NCBI GenBank assembly: GCA_025463005.1
Contig: JAOAPR010000065.1
Coordinates: forward strand, 1-64,000
Direction: 5' to 3'
Origin: Bryobacterales bacterium
GTDB taxonomy: Bacteria > Acidobacteriota > Terriglobia > Bryobacterales > Bryobacteraceae
Length of the DNA: 64,000 nucleotides
The notes under the pieces are model-generated. The model saw only the letters and a program-made list of their open reading frames with translations. It did no database searches and was not told where the DNA came from. How positions within the stretch are numbered: position 1 is the first letter of the stretch; each line of letters opens with the position of its first letter. Positions 1 to 9,147 of this stretch are shown here, piece after piece. The position numbers were made by a program, and so were the translations under genes.

Positions 1-830
1 TAGGACGTGTAATAGAGACGCGTGGGCATGCCCGCCGCGATCAGCGCCGCGACCTTGGGCAGGTCGAGACCGGTAATTCCGTAGTCCACCGGCGAACGGT
101 ATTTCGCCCAGGCTTCCCGCACCAGCACCGACGCATCCTTGGCGCTTTGAGCCGTCTCGAGAAGGAATTGCCGCGAGGGATTAGCGATCGTCTCCTTGGC
201 TGGCACAGAATCGAGGATCTCGCGCTCCTCGTAGAATTTCTCTTGAGTAAATTTGTTGGGATCGTCAAAGACGACCGGAACGTGTCGTCGGCTGCGAACG
301 GCAAGGGATTGCCGCGCGGCAATGTTCACCAGGAAGTTCGGGGGTGCATTGGGAGCCATCGAATCCGCCAGACGGCCAACCCACCCGTACTCCTCGCCAC
401 TGTTGGGAGCCGCGGTGTGCCAGTACGCCATCGACGTGAAATGCGAGAACGAAGGGTTTTCGTATCCGCAGCCGTGAACGATGGCTAGCTTGCCGTCCTT
501 ATACAAATGTTCGAACCCGGCCATGCCCTGGCTGAACCCGAAGTGATCGTCGATCGGCCGGAGTTCTTTCTTAGGGATGCCGATGTGGGGCCGGTGTTTG
601 TAGTACGCGTCATCGCCGTAGGGAACCAGCGTGTTGAGGCCGTCGTTACCCCCGGACAGCTCGAGCACCACCAGGATTTTTCCGTCGTGCTTGCCTTGGG
701 CGGCGAGCGCCGCGCCAGCCTGTGCGAACAGGGGCAGAGGAAGAGCGCCCGCAGTGACGCCGACGCCATACATGCCGGCCCGCATGAGATCCCGGCGCGT
801 GAGTTTCGAAAACGAAAACTGATTCGGCAT
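1..830 (-). CDS. DUF1501 domain-containing exported protein (C-terminus cut by window edge)
   Basis: Minus-strand reading from ATG at 830: MPNQFSFSKLTRRDLMRAGMYGVGVTAGALPLPLFAQAG...KILVVLELSGGNDGLNTLVPYGDDAYYKHRP...; RR signal and LSGGNDGLNT motif. Not in the ORF track because no stop lies in the window. Confidence 0.85.
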   Translation of the reverse strand, partial: MPNQFSFSKLTRRDLMRAGMYGVGVTAGALPLPLFAQAGAALAAQGKHDGKILVVLELSGGNDGLNTLVPYGDDAYYKHRPHIGIPKKELRPIDDHFGFSQGMAGFEHLYKDGKLAIVHGCGYENPSFSHFTSMAYWHTAAPNSGEEYGWVGRLADSMAPNAPPNFLVNIAARQSLAVRSRRHVPVVFDDPNKFTQEKFYEEREILDSVPAKETIANPSRQFLLETAQSAKDASVLVREAWAKYRSPVDYGITGLDLPKVAALIAAGMPTRLYYTS

Positions 831-842
831 GATATGTACTCC

Positions 843-2645
843 TCAATCCAACTGGTACTCTGGCTGGCTCATGATCAGATGCAGGACCAATCGCAACGGG
901 CCCTCTAGATAAGTTTGAGCGACGGCGATGTCGGTGGTTCCGAGATCCTTGTTCAGAAAGGCAATCAGTTTCTGACGCGCTTCGTCGCTGGGCGGGACGG
1001 TCATGAAGCGATGAACCAGATAGTCGACCACTTGCGTCGTGTTCGCGAAGTGCTGATCGAGCACCATACCCGACAAATTGATTTGCGCCGTATCGCGCGG
1101 TATGGGCTTAACTCTCTGGATGGCCATCTGCGAGCCGCGGAAGCTGCCATACCGCGTATTGAAATCCTCATCGCGATCGGCATTTTTGTTTGACTCGGCA
1201 CGGTCGCCGGTCTTAGTGTCATCCATCGTCGCGGTGGTGATGTCCATTCCTTGGCGGATGCGTTCGGCGACGCGTCGAACCTCTCCACCACCGGTATAAC
1301 GGTCCGGCGGCAGGAAACTGATGTCGGGAAAAAGAATGTCGCGGGCAAGATTTCCGCGCTCGAGCAGCAGTCCCGGTGTAATCCAGCTCTGGCCTCCAGC
1401 CCATCCCGCTACGGTCGGGGGCGAAAACAGTTGTTGCCCCAGGGCCGCGGTGGCCTGGTTGAAGTCCGGGACGCCGGGAATATTCTTTTGACCGAGTTTC
1501 CGGTACGTGCTGACAGCGAGCTGCACGGGGCTCTTGATCTGCGTGCCCACCGAGGCCGGACTGTAGAAGTCGCGCGACAGGAAGATGGTTTCGAGCAGCG
1601 GGGTGATCTCGTAATGATTTTGGCGCAGCACCGCGCCCAGTTTTGTCTGAAGCTCGGGCGAGAGCTCCTGCCGGACGAAGTAGCGATAGATTTTGCCCGC
1701 GATGTAGTCCGCGGTAGCCGGCTGCTGCATGATGATATCGATTACATCGACGCCGTCCAGGCGGCCCGTGTGTCCCAGGAACGTCTTCTCGCCGTCGTCG
1801 TGCTGGTCTTTGTTCACCACGAACTTCAAATCGACGTAGTTCCATCCGGTGAATGCCCGTGCGGCCTCGCGAATATCGGTCTCGGTGTAGTGGCCCACGC
1901 CCATGGTGAAGATCTCCATGATTTCGCGGGCGAAATTCTCGTTAGACGCGCCTTTGACATTGACGCCCGCGTCCAGGAATGAAAGCATCGCAGGGTCCTG
2001 GGCCACGCCGACCGTGAGATCCCGGAAATTGCCCGTTCCCTGTTTCTGGAACAGTTCTAATTGGCCCAGCAGTTTTCGGTAATCGCGAACCTTGGCTTCG
2101 TTGGAGGCGAAATGGCCGTGCCAGAACAAGGCCATTTTTTCCTGGAGCGGCCGCGGGCTGGTCAGCATCCGGTTCGCCCACCAATACGACACGCGATTGG
2201 TTTCGAGAACGCTGGCGCGGAGCCAATAGAAGAATTCGTTGACAACGGGCTGGAGGCGGCGGTTGCCGGTGGGTTTGACTTTGATCCCGAGCGCCTCGCC
2301 TTTCTCCTTGGCCATGTCGGTCACAGCTGGCCGGGTGGGAGGAAACGGCTCCAGTCCAGGATCGTGAACTCCAGAATGCTCGAACGAAGGTAACTGGCTG
2401 GTATCGGTCCCTTCAAAGCGAACCAGGCGGGCGATAGCTTGCGCCGGCGTAAATTTCACCAATGCCTGGATTTCCTCGGGTGTCCCGCCGAATCCGGCCC
2501 GCTCGAGCAGATGCGCCGCGAAATCGTAATTCCAATCCGTGCGAGCGATCGGAGCCAGATCGTTTTGCCAGGTCGCGGGCCCGGCGGTTTGGGCCATCGC
2601 CGTCAGTGCCCACAGAGCACCTAGAAATGCCAGTCTTCCAAGCAT
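843..2645 (-). CDS. DUF1800 domain-containing protein, exported
   Basis: ORF 843..2684; internal Met at 2645 gives a signal peptide (MLGRLAFLGALWALTAMAQ). Motifs HLLERAGFGGTPEEI, MALFWHGHFAS, NENFAREIMEIFTMGVGHYTETDI. Directly upstream of the DUF1501 gene. Confidence 0.88.
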   Translation of the reverse strand: MLGRLAFLGALWALTAMAQTAGPATWQNDLAPIARTDWNYDFAAHLLERAGFGGTPEEIQALVKFTPAQAIARLVRFEGTDTSQLPSFEHSGVHDPGLEPFPPTRPAVTDMAKEKGEALGIKVKPTGNRRLQPVVNEFFYWLRASVLETNRVSYWWANRMLTSPRPLQEKMALFWHGHFASNEAKVRDYRKLLGQLELFQKQGTGNFRDLTVGVAQDPAMLSFLDAGVNVKGASNENFAREIMEIFTMGVGHYTETDIREAARAFTGWNYVDLKFVVNKDQHDDGEKTFLGHTGRLDGVDVIDIIMQQPATADYIAGKIYRYFVRQELSPELQTKLGAVLRQNHYEITPLLETIFLSRDFYSPASVGTQIKSPVQLAVSTYRKLGQKNIPGVPDFNQATAALGQQLFSPPTVAGWAGGQSWITPGLLLERGNLARDILFPDISFLPPDRYTGGGEVRRVAERIRQGMDITTATMDDTKTGDRAESNKNADRDEDFNTRYGSFRGSQMAIQRVKPIPRDTAQINLSGMVLDQHFANTTQVVDYLVHRFMTVPPSDEARQKLIAFLNKDLGTTDIAVAQTYLEGPLRLVLHLIMSQPEYQLD

Positions 2646-2718
2646 GCTGGGACTCCTTGAGATCGTCTCAAAAGATGTTCCCACGAATGGCCCAGGGATG
2701 CCACGGGGCTGCCCCGGG

Positions 2719-3831
2719 CTACTTCTTCGCAGGGATCTTGACGATCCGGTCGCCCTGGAAAGCGCCGATGTAAATCGAATTGCCGGTCTGAAGCGCGATG
2801 GACACGCCGGAAATCAGCGCGCCCTTGCCTTCCGAATCGAAGACAGTCTTCGCCTCCATCTTTGCGGGATCGATCTCCGCCACCTCGAACGCCTGAATGC
2901 AAGGCGTACCGCTCCCGGCCGGGCAGTCGCCACGCGCGCCCTTCACGCCCGCGGCGAGCATGGTCCGCTTACTTGTCCAGGAGATGTTGTCAGGCATGAA
3001 GTCCAGCTTGACCAGGCCCGTTTCCTTGCCGTCCTTAAGGTCGTATTTGTGGACTTCTTTAGCGGTCCACGCATTGAAGTACATGTATCGTCCGTCGGCG
3101 CTCACCAGGACGCCGTTGGGATATCCGGCGCGGGTGCCGGGCAGTTCTGTTTCGCCCTTTCCCGGTGCCCAGCGCGACACGTAACCGCTGGGCTGGCCGC
3201 TGAAGTCAGCCCCGCCAGCCTGGGGAGCTTTCCCTTTTGGCGAAGCCCCCGGCGGCGGAGGAGGAGGCTGAAGCGCGGTGGGATGCGTCGCGATGAATCC
3301 TCCGTCCGGTTGCGCCGCAACGTCGTTAAAGGCCTGCATCGAGACGACACAACCGTGCCAGGTGAGATTCGACGTTCCTCCGGTTTGCTTCAGCTCAAAC
3401 ATTTCGATGGACTCGCGGCCTCCGTGGTTCACCACGTAGATTTGTACCGCGCCGTTGGTCCGTTTGGACAGCGAGATTCCATGTGGTGCGAGCGCGTCAC
3501 CGAGGGGACCGGGACACGCGGGATCACCCCAATCCTTGCGAGGCTCTTCGGTGATCGGGATTCTGGTGAAGGTCTTCTTGGCGGGATCGAACAGCATGAG
3601 GCCCGCGCCTCCCGCTGCGCCCCGGCCACCGCCCACAAACTGGCTCACGATGAGCGACTTGCCATCCGGCGTCAGCTCCAGATCTTCGGGCGATCGGGTG
3701 CCGCAGATGATGTCGATGTCGCCGTGGGTGCCGCAGTCCATCAGAGGGGGTTGCGGCGGGCCGCCCTTCCCCTGCGCGAGCGCGACCGATGCGGCGAACG
3801 CGGCGAGCACTATCATCATTACGGCTCTCAT
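2719..3831 (-). CDS. Exported beta-propeller (SMP-30/gluconolactonase-like) protein
   Basis: 370 aa ORF with signal peptide; SPEDLELTPDGKSLIVSQF and PNGVLVSADGRYMYFNAWTAKEVHKYDL propeller-like repeats. Confidence 0.6.
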   Translation of the reverse strand: MRAVMMIVLAAFAASVALAQGKGGPPQPPLMDCGTHGDIDIICGTRSPEDLELTPDGKSLIVSQFVGGGRGAAGGAGLMLFDPAKKTFTRIPITEEPRKDWGDPACPGPLGDALAPHGISLSKRTNGAVQIYVVNHGGRESIEMFELKQTGGTSNLTWHGCVVSMQAFNDVAAQPDGGFIATHPTALQPPPPPPGASPKGKAPQAGGADFSGQPSGYVSRWAPGKGETELPGTRAGYPNGVLVSADGRYMYFNAWTAKEVHKYDLKDGKETGLVKLDFMPDNISWTSKRTMLAAGVKGARGDCPAGSGTPCIQAFEVAEIDPAKMEAKTVFDSEGKGALISGVSIALQTGNSIYIGAFQGDRIVKIPAKK

Positions 3832-5105
3832 GGCAGTTTCTCCGTGTAGGGTTCCATGCGCATCAGCGCTCCGTTGTTCTCGGCGGTCAACAGGTACAGG
3901 AAGCCATCGGGACCCTGCCGAACGTCCCGAATGCGATTCTGGAGCTCGCGCAGCATGCCCTCACGGTGGAGCTCTTCCCACTTGTCATTAAAATCAATCC
4001 GCTCAAGATGGCCGGAGCGCGGAACCTCACCCTGCCGCATGCCGCCGACGAAGACGTTGTTCTTCCAGTTGGGAAACTTGTCGCCGGTGTAGAAAGTCAT
4101 GCCGGAAATGGCGATCGCGGGAACCCAGAACACCACAGGCAGTTCCATCCCCTCGCGCCATGGATTCTCCGACACACGCGGTCCGAGATAAAATCGGCCG
4201 AAGCTGACCACGGGCCACCCATAGTTCTTGCCCGGCTGCAGAATGTTGATCTCGTCGCCGCCGTTAGGTCCGTCTTCGCATTCCCAGATCGCGCCGGTTT
4301 CGGGGTTGACCGCGAGCCCCAGCGCATTGCGATGGCCAAGCGTGTAAATCTCCGGGCGGTAACCCGCGCGGCCGACAAAAGGGTTATCCGGCGGAACTGT
4401 TCCGTCGTCGCGCAACCGCAGCACCTTGCCGGCGAGGCTATTCGGATCCTGCGCGCTGCCTGCGGACGGCGGATCTCCGACCCCCACGGTCATATACACC
4501 ATTCCGTCCCGGCCGAAGACGATCCTCGACGCGTTGCCGCTCTGAATCGCGGAAAAGAGGTCGCGAACGTCCGTGAGAGCGGTGCCGTCCCATCGTCCCC
4601 TAGCGAGCGTGATGATCCCGGCATTGTTACCCGACGTGTTAGCGGGGGTTCCGGCGGCACCGGCCGGCTTGTGGTACGTGAAGTAGATCAGTTGGTTCTC
4701 GCTGAAGCGCGGATGCAGCGCCAGGTCCATCAGCCCTGCCAGGCCCTGTGCCTGGACTTGTGGGACGCCCGCGACCGGATTCGGATCGAGCACTCCCTTA
4801 CGCACGATACGCAAGCGCCCGGGACGCTCGGTGATCAGGATGGCGCCGTCTGGAAGAAACGCCATGCTCCAGGGCTGGTTGAGCCCTTTCGTCACGATCA
4901 GCCGGATCTGATGCTGGATACCGGTGTCGAGAATGATCGGGCCGTCGGGAAGCGGTGGTGACGGCCAATTGATCCCAGGCGGCGCGGTAGGCGCCTTTGC
5001 CACATTTCCTTTCGCGGCAGCCGGTTGTTGTGCGCGGCCCGCTACGGCGACCAGAGCGAATACAGAGGCAACGGCAAACGTCCAGACCGAGTCGCGCGTT
5101 TTCAT
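3828..5105 (-). CDS. PQQ-dependent sugar dehydrogenase (glucose/sorbosone dehydrogenase family)
   Basis: 425 aa; LNQPWSMAFLPDGAILITERPGRLRIV, GLMDLALHPRFSENQLIYFTYHKP, GHRNALGLAVNPETGAIWECEDGPNGGDEINILQPGKNYGWPVVSFG. Confidence 0.88.
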   Translation of the reverse strand: MKTRDSVWTFAVASVFALVAVAGRAQQPAAAKGNVAKAPTAPPGINWPSPPLPDGPIILDTGIQHQIRLIVTKGLNQPWSMAFLPDGAILITERPGRLRIVRKGVLDPNPVAGVPQVQAQGLAGLMDLALHPRFSENQLIYFTYHKPAGAAGTPANTSGNNAGIITLARGRWDGTALTDVRDLFSAIQSGNASRIVFGRDGMVYMTVGVGDPPSAGSAQDPNSLAGKVLRLRDDGTVPPDNPFVGRAGYRPEIYTLGHRNALGLAVNPETGAIWECEDGPNGGDEINILQPGKNYGWPVVSFGRFYLGPRVSENPWREGMELPVVFWVPAIAISGMTFYTGDKFPNWKNNVFVGGMRQGEVPRSGHLERIDFNDKWEELHREGMLRELQNRIRDVRQGPDGFLYLLTAENNGALMRMEPYTEKLP

Positions 5106-5162
5106 CGATTACTCCCTTAAGATCACCGTTGGCAAGTATAGTCCAAAGTCAGTCGGCCGTGG

Positions 5163-6632
5163 TTGTGGCGAAGCGCGACAATTAAGAGCGTGATCAATAC
5201 AACGGCACGTACACGCCGCAGTTTCGTTTCCGGGCTTACGGCAGGAATGGGCCTCCTCTTGGGAGGCTGCACTCGGGCACGTAACGAAACGTCCGCCACG
5301 CCCGATTCCGCTCCCGCTGACGTTACCCTGCGGATCGGTCCCGTGCTGGTCGATATCGCCAAGGATCATACCATCAGCACGATCGGCTATAACGGCAGCG
5401 TTCCGGGCCCCGTGATCCGGATGCGTGAAGGCGTTCCGGTTACGGTGGATCTGTTTAACGACACCGATGTGCCGGAGCTGGTCCATTGGCACGGCCAGAT
5501 TATTCCAGCCGACATAGATGGCGCGGCCGAGGAAAAGAGCCTGGTGGTGCCGGCCCACGGGCACTTGCGGTATCGGCTGACTCCGCAGCCGGCCGGAGCG
5601 CGTTGGGTGCATTCACACGTCATGGCGATGTCGGATTTGAGCCGCGGAACCTACACCGGCCAGTTTGGATTCGTCTACGTCGAACCCAAGAGCGAGCCCG
5701 GTTCCTACGATCAGGAAATCTTTCTGGCGACGCATGAATGGGAGCCCTTCTATACGTCAGCCGAAGAAGAACCGGAACTGGATGCGGAACAGCGCGCCCG
5801 AATGGCCGCGCAGAAGAAGGACGAAAAACCGAATGGCTGGGAGATCGGCTACCAGCGCTTCACCATCAACGGCAAGTGTCTCGGTTTCGGCGAGCCTGTT
5901 CGCGTAAAGGAAGGCCAACGCGTCCTGTTCCACTTCCTGAATGCGAGTGCCACCGAGAACATCCAACTGGCATTGCCGGGCCACATGTTTCAAGTCGTGG
6001 CGCTGGATGGCAATCCGGTGCCGCACCCGCAGGCAGTGGAAGTTCTCGATCTGGGAACAGCCGAGCGGATCGACGCCGTGGTGGAAATGAAGAATCCGGG
6101 CGTGTGGATTTTGGGGACCCCTAAGGACGACGATCGCAGGGATGGCATGGGGATCGTGATCGAGTACGCCAACAAGAGCGGCCAGCCTCGCTGGATCAAG
6201 CCTTCGAAAAAGGCGTGGGATTACACACTCTTCGGCGATAATCGTCCGGCGCCGGCTCCCGATGAAGTGATTCCAATGGTTTTCGGAAAGATCAACGGCG
6301 GAACCGGAAGCTTCAACCAATGGACCGTCAATGGGAAGATCTACGACGAGAAAGCGGAGCCAAAGATCCTGCACAAGGGAAAGCGATATCGGCTGGCCTT
6401 TGACAATCAGACCGATGATGCGCATCCCGTTCATCTGCACCGGAACAGCTTTGAGCTGACCAATGTGCACGGCAAGCCGACCGGTGGCATTGTGAAGGAC
6501 GTCGTTACCGTCAACGGCTTTAGAAAGATCGAAGCGGATTTCACGCCCGCCATGGAGGGATTGAAGCTATTCCATTGTCATCAACAGCTCCACATGGATT
6601 ATGGATTCAAGCTTCTCTTCAACGTGATGTAA
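5163..6632 (+). CDS. Multicopper oxidase, Tat-exported
   Basis: 489 aa (possible GTG start at 5190); RRSFVSG Tat-like signal; copper motifs HWHGQI, WVHSHVMAM, HPVHLHRNSFEL, HCHQQLHMDYGF. Confidence 0.88.
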   Translation: MWRSATIKSVINTTARTRRSFVSGLTAGMGLLLGGCTRARNETSATPDSAPADVTLRIGPVLVDIAKDHTISTIGYNGSVPGPVIRMREGVPVTVDLFNDTDVPELVHWHGQIIPADIDGAAEEKSLVVPAHGHLRYRLTPQPAGARWVHSHVMAMSDLSRGTYTGQFGFVYVEPKSEPGSYDQEIFLATHEWEPFYTSAEEEPELDAEQRARMAAQKKDEKPNGWEIGYQRFTINGKCLGFGEPVRVKEGQRVLFHFLNASATENIQLALPGHMFQVVALDGNPVPHPQAVEVLDLGTAERIDAVVEMKNPGVWILGTPKDDDRRDGMGIVIEYANKSGQPRWIKPSKKAWDYTLFGDNRPAPAPDEVIPMVFGKINGGTGSFNQWTVNGKIYDEKAEPKILHKGKRYRLAFDNQTDDAHPVHLHRNSFELTNVHGKPTGGIVKDVVTVNGFRKIEADFTPAMEGLKLFHCHQQLHMDYGFKLLFNVM

Positions 6633-6695
6633 GCCAGCTCCCGGCAAGCATGCCGAAGTGATATGATACGTGGTCACAACGAGCTGGAGTACCAA

Positions 6696-7715
6696 ATGGT
6701 TGTGATCATCTGCCTGCGAGCTTTGCTGCTGTTCGCGTTGTTGCTGTTACCTGCACTGAACTTTCCCGCTTTCACATTTCAAGATTTGGGCATAACCAAT
6801 GCCCGCATGGCGCCGGCCCGTTCTCGTGAGGGCAGCGTGCCTAAGATTCGGCCTGGCGGTCAGGATTTTCCGGAGGCGAATCTTCGCATCGATTCTTCGC
6901 TGGTGCTGATCCCGGCGCAGGTCACTACTCGCGCGGGATCGCCCATTGTGGATCTCACTCGGAAGGACTTCCGGATCTATGAAGACGGAACGGAACAGGA
7001 GATCGCATACTTCGCTAAGGACGATGCTCCGGTTTCCATCGGCTTGCTGTTGGACTCAAGCGGCAGCATGAGGAACAAGAAGCAGAAATCGTCAGAGGCC
7101 GCGGCGGCATTCTTCAGGACTGCCAATTCGGACGATGAGTTTTTCCTGATCGAATTCGACGATCGCCCCAAACTGGCCGTACCGTTTACGGGTGACACGG
7201 ACCTGCTCTATCGCGAAATCAATCACGCGCGGCCGTACGGCAGGACCTCTCTGTTCGACGCGATTCACATGGCCCTGGGAGTGATGAAGGGAGCCCGCCA
7301 CGCCCGGAAAGCCCTGGTGATCGTTTCCGATGGCGGCGACAATCGCAGCCGTCATACCTTCACCGCGATCAAGAGCGCTGTGCTCGAAGCCGACGTTCAG
7401 CTCTATGCCATGGGGATCTTTGATCCTGAGGGCACCCCGGCGGGCTCACCTGAAGAGTCCAACGGCCCGCAACTTCTGGACCAGCTCGCTGAATTGAGCG
7501 GGGGCCGCCATTTCCCGGTTTTCAATCTTGCGACCTTGCCGGAAGTGAGCGCCCGGATCGGGCACCTGCTGCGGAACCAGTATCTACTCGGGTACAACCC
7601 CACGAACGCGTCGCGTGACGGACTCTATCGGGGTATTAAGCTCGATGTTGTCGCGCCTGCGGATACCGCCTTGCACGTTCAGTTTCGCAAGGGTTATTAC
7701 GCGCCGCAGCAATAA
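6696..7715 (+). CDS. VWA domain-containing protein (VWFA-related acidobacterial type)
   Basis: ORF 6663..7715; internal ATG 6696 gives a signal peptide and is preceded by GGAG. MIDAS motif DSSGSM; DLTRKDFRIYEDGTEQEIAYF. Confidence 0.82.
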   Translation: MVVIICLRALLLFALLLLPALNFPAFTFQDLGITNARMAPARSREGSVPKIRPGGQDFPEANLRIDSSLVLIPAQVTTRAGSPIVDLTRKDFRIYEDGTEQEIAYFAKDDAPVSIGLLLDSSGSMRNKKQKSSEAAAAFFRTANSDDEFFLIEFDDRPKLAVPFTGDTDLLYREINHARPYGRTSLFDAIHMALGVMKGARHARKALVIVSDGGDNRSRHTFTAIKSAVLEADVQLYAMGIFDPEGTPAGSPEESNGPQLLDQLAELSGGRHFPVFNLATLPEVSARIGHLLRNQYLLGYNPTNASRDGLYRGIKLDVVAPADTALHVQFRKGYYAPQQ

Positions 7716-7724
7716 TGAGTCCGA

Positions 7725-9140
7725 TCAGCTGCGGCGATCTCTCGAAGTCATCAGCTCTTCGATATTGATCAGCTCGGTCGGATAGTTGCCGGTGTAACAG
7801 GCGTAACAGTAATCCTGACGATCGTCCTGGACGGCTTCGCGCAAGGACCCGAGCGACAGGTACCCTAGCGAGTCGGCCTCGACGAACCGGCGGATTTCTT
7901 CGACGGAGTGATTGGCAGCGATCAGCTCACCCAGGCTCGGCGTATCGACTCCATAGAAGCACGGCGAAACCGTGGGCGGACACGAGATGCGCATGTGGAC
8001 TTCGCGCGCGCCTGCGCCGCGCACCATCCGGACAATTTTGCGCGAGGTGGTCCCGCGGACCAGGGAATCATCCACCAGGATCACACGCTTGCCTTCGAGC
8101 AAATGCCGCACAGGGTTGAGCTTCAGCTTGACGCCGAAGTCGCGGATGGCCTGCGAAGGCTCAATGAAGGTCCGGCCCACGTAGTGATTGCGGATCAGTC
8201 CATGCCGGAACGGTATGCCGGATTCAGAGGCATAGCCGATAGCGGCAGCGACGCCCGAATCGGGAACCGGAACCACCACGTCGGCGTCAGCGGGATGCTC
8301 GCGCGCCAGCAATCGACCCAGCATCTCGCGCGATTCCTGCACCGGACGACCGAAGACGATCGAATCGGGCCGCGAAAAATACACATGTTCGAAGACGCAA
8401 TGTGCGTGGTCGCGCACGGGCGCGTAGCGCTCACGCGTCAGCCCCTCGGGTCCCACAATGACCATCTCGCCCGGTTCAACGTCGTTCAAGTACACGGCAT
8501 TAATCAGGTCGAAGGCGCAGGTTTCGGACGCGAAAACATTGCAGGTTCGGCCGCCGGACATCTCCATCTGGCCGATGGCGAGCGGCCGGAAGCCATGCGG
8601 ATCGCGCGCGACCAGAATCCGATCCTCGGCTAGAAAGACCAGGGAAAACGCGCCTTCCAGTTGCAGAAGGGCCTCTCGAAGCGCGGCGGGCAGAGTTTTC
8701 TCACGCGACCGGGCGACCAAATGCAGAATCACTTCCGTGTCGCTGTTGGCTTGAAAGATGGATCCTTCGCGTTCCAGGTCACGGCGCAGTTCCGCGGCGT
8801 TGGTGATGTTGCCGTTGTGGGCTACCGCGATGCGACCCTTGTTGCAGTTCACCGTGAACGGCTGCGCGTTTAGCATCCCGCTATCGCCCGCTGTGGCGTA
8901 GCGCGTGTGGCCGATTGCCATTTCGCCGGGCAAACCGCCCAACACTTCAGGAGTAAATAGATCTGCTACTTGGCCGATGCCGCGATGGGTGTGGATTATG
9001 CGGCCGTCGCTCGAAGCAATCCCGGCGCTTTCCTGTCCGCGATGTTGCAACGCATACAGGCCCAGGTAGGCAAGGTTCGAGGCTTCAGGATGCCCGTAGA
9101 TGGCAAACACGCCGCATTCTTCATGAAGTTCGTCGAACAT
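7725..9140 (-). CDS. purF: Amidophosphoribosyltransferase
   Basis: 471 aa; EECGVFAIYGH...LALQHRGQESAGIA N-terminus; VILVDDSLVRGTTSRKIVRMVRGAGAREVHMRISCPP PRPP-binding motif. Confidence 0.96.
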   Translation of the reverse strand: MFDELHEECGVFAIYGHPEASNLAYLGLYALQHRGQESAGIASSDGRIIHTHRGIGQVADLFTPEVLGGLPGEMAIGHTRYATAGDSGMLNAQPFTVNCNKGRIAVAHNGNITNAAELRRDLEREGSIFQANSDTEVILHLVARSREKTLPAALREALLQLEGAFSLVFLAEDRILVARDPHGFRPLAIGQMEMSGGRTCNVFASETCAFDLINAVYLNDVEPGEMVIVGPEGLTRERYAPVRDHAHCVFEHVYFSRPDSIVFGRPVQESREMLGRLLAREHPADADVVVPVPDSGVAAAIGYASESGIPFRHGLIRNHYVGRTFIEPSQAIRDFGVKLKLNPVRHLLEGKRVILVDDSLVRGTTSRKIVRMVRGAGAREVHMRISCPPTVSPCFYGVDTPSLGELIAANHSVEEIRRFVEADSLGYLSLGSLREAVQDDRQDYCYACYTGNYPTELINIEELMTSRDRRS

Positions 9141-9147
9141 TGACTCC

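Noticed and set aside
1251-1982. Long antisense ORFs opposite conserved genes, e.g. 1251..1982 (+), 2539..3849 (+), 3789..4961 (+), 9832..10989 (+), 14541..15785 (-), 42115..43602 (-)
   Set aside because: They lie fully antisense to clearly conserved genes, have Arg/His/Ala-rich low-information translations and no recognisable motifs; expected in high-GC DNA.
2704-2716. CGGGGC-T-GCCCCG mini-palindrome between the DUF1800 and propeller genes
   Set aside because: One-base loop and no T-run; not a convincing terminator or repeat.
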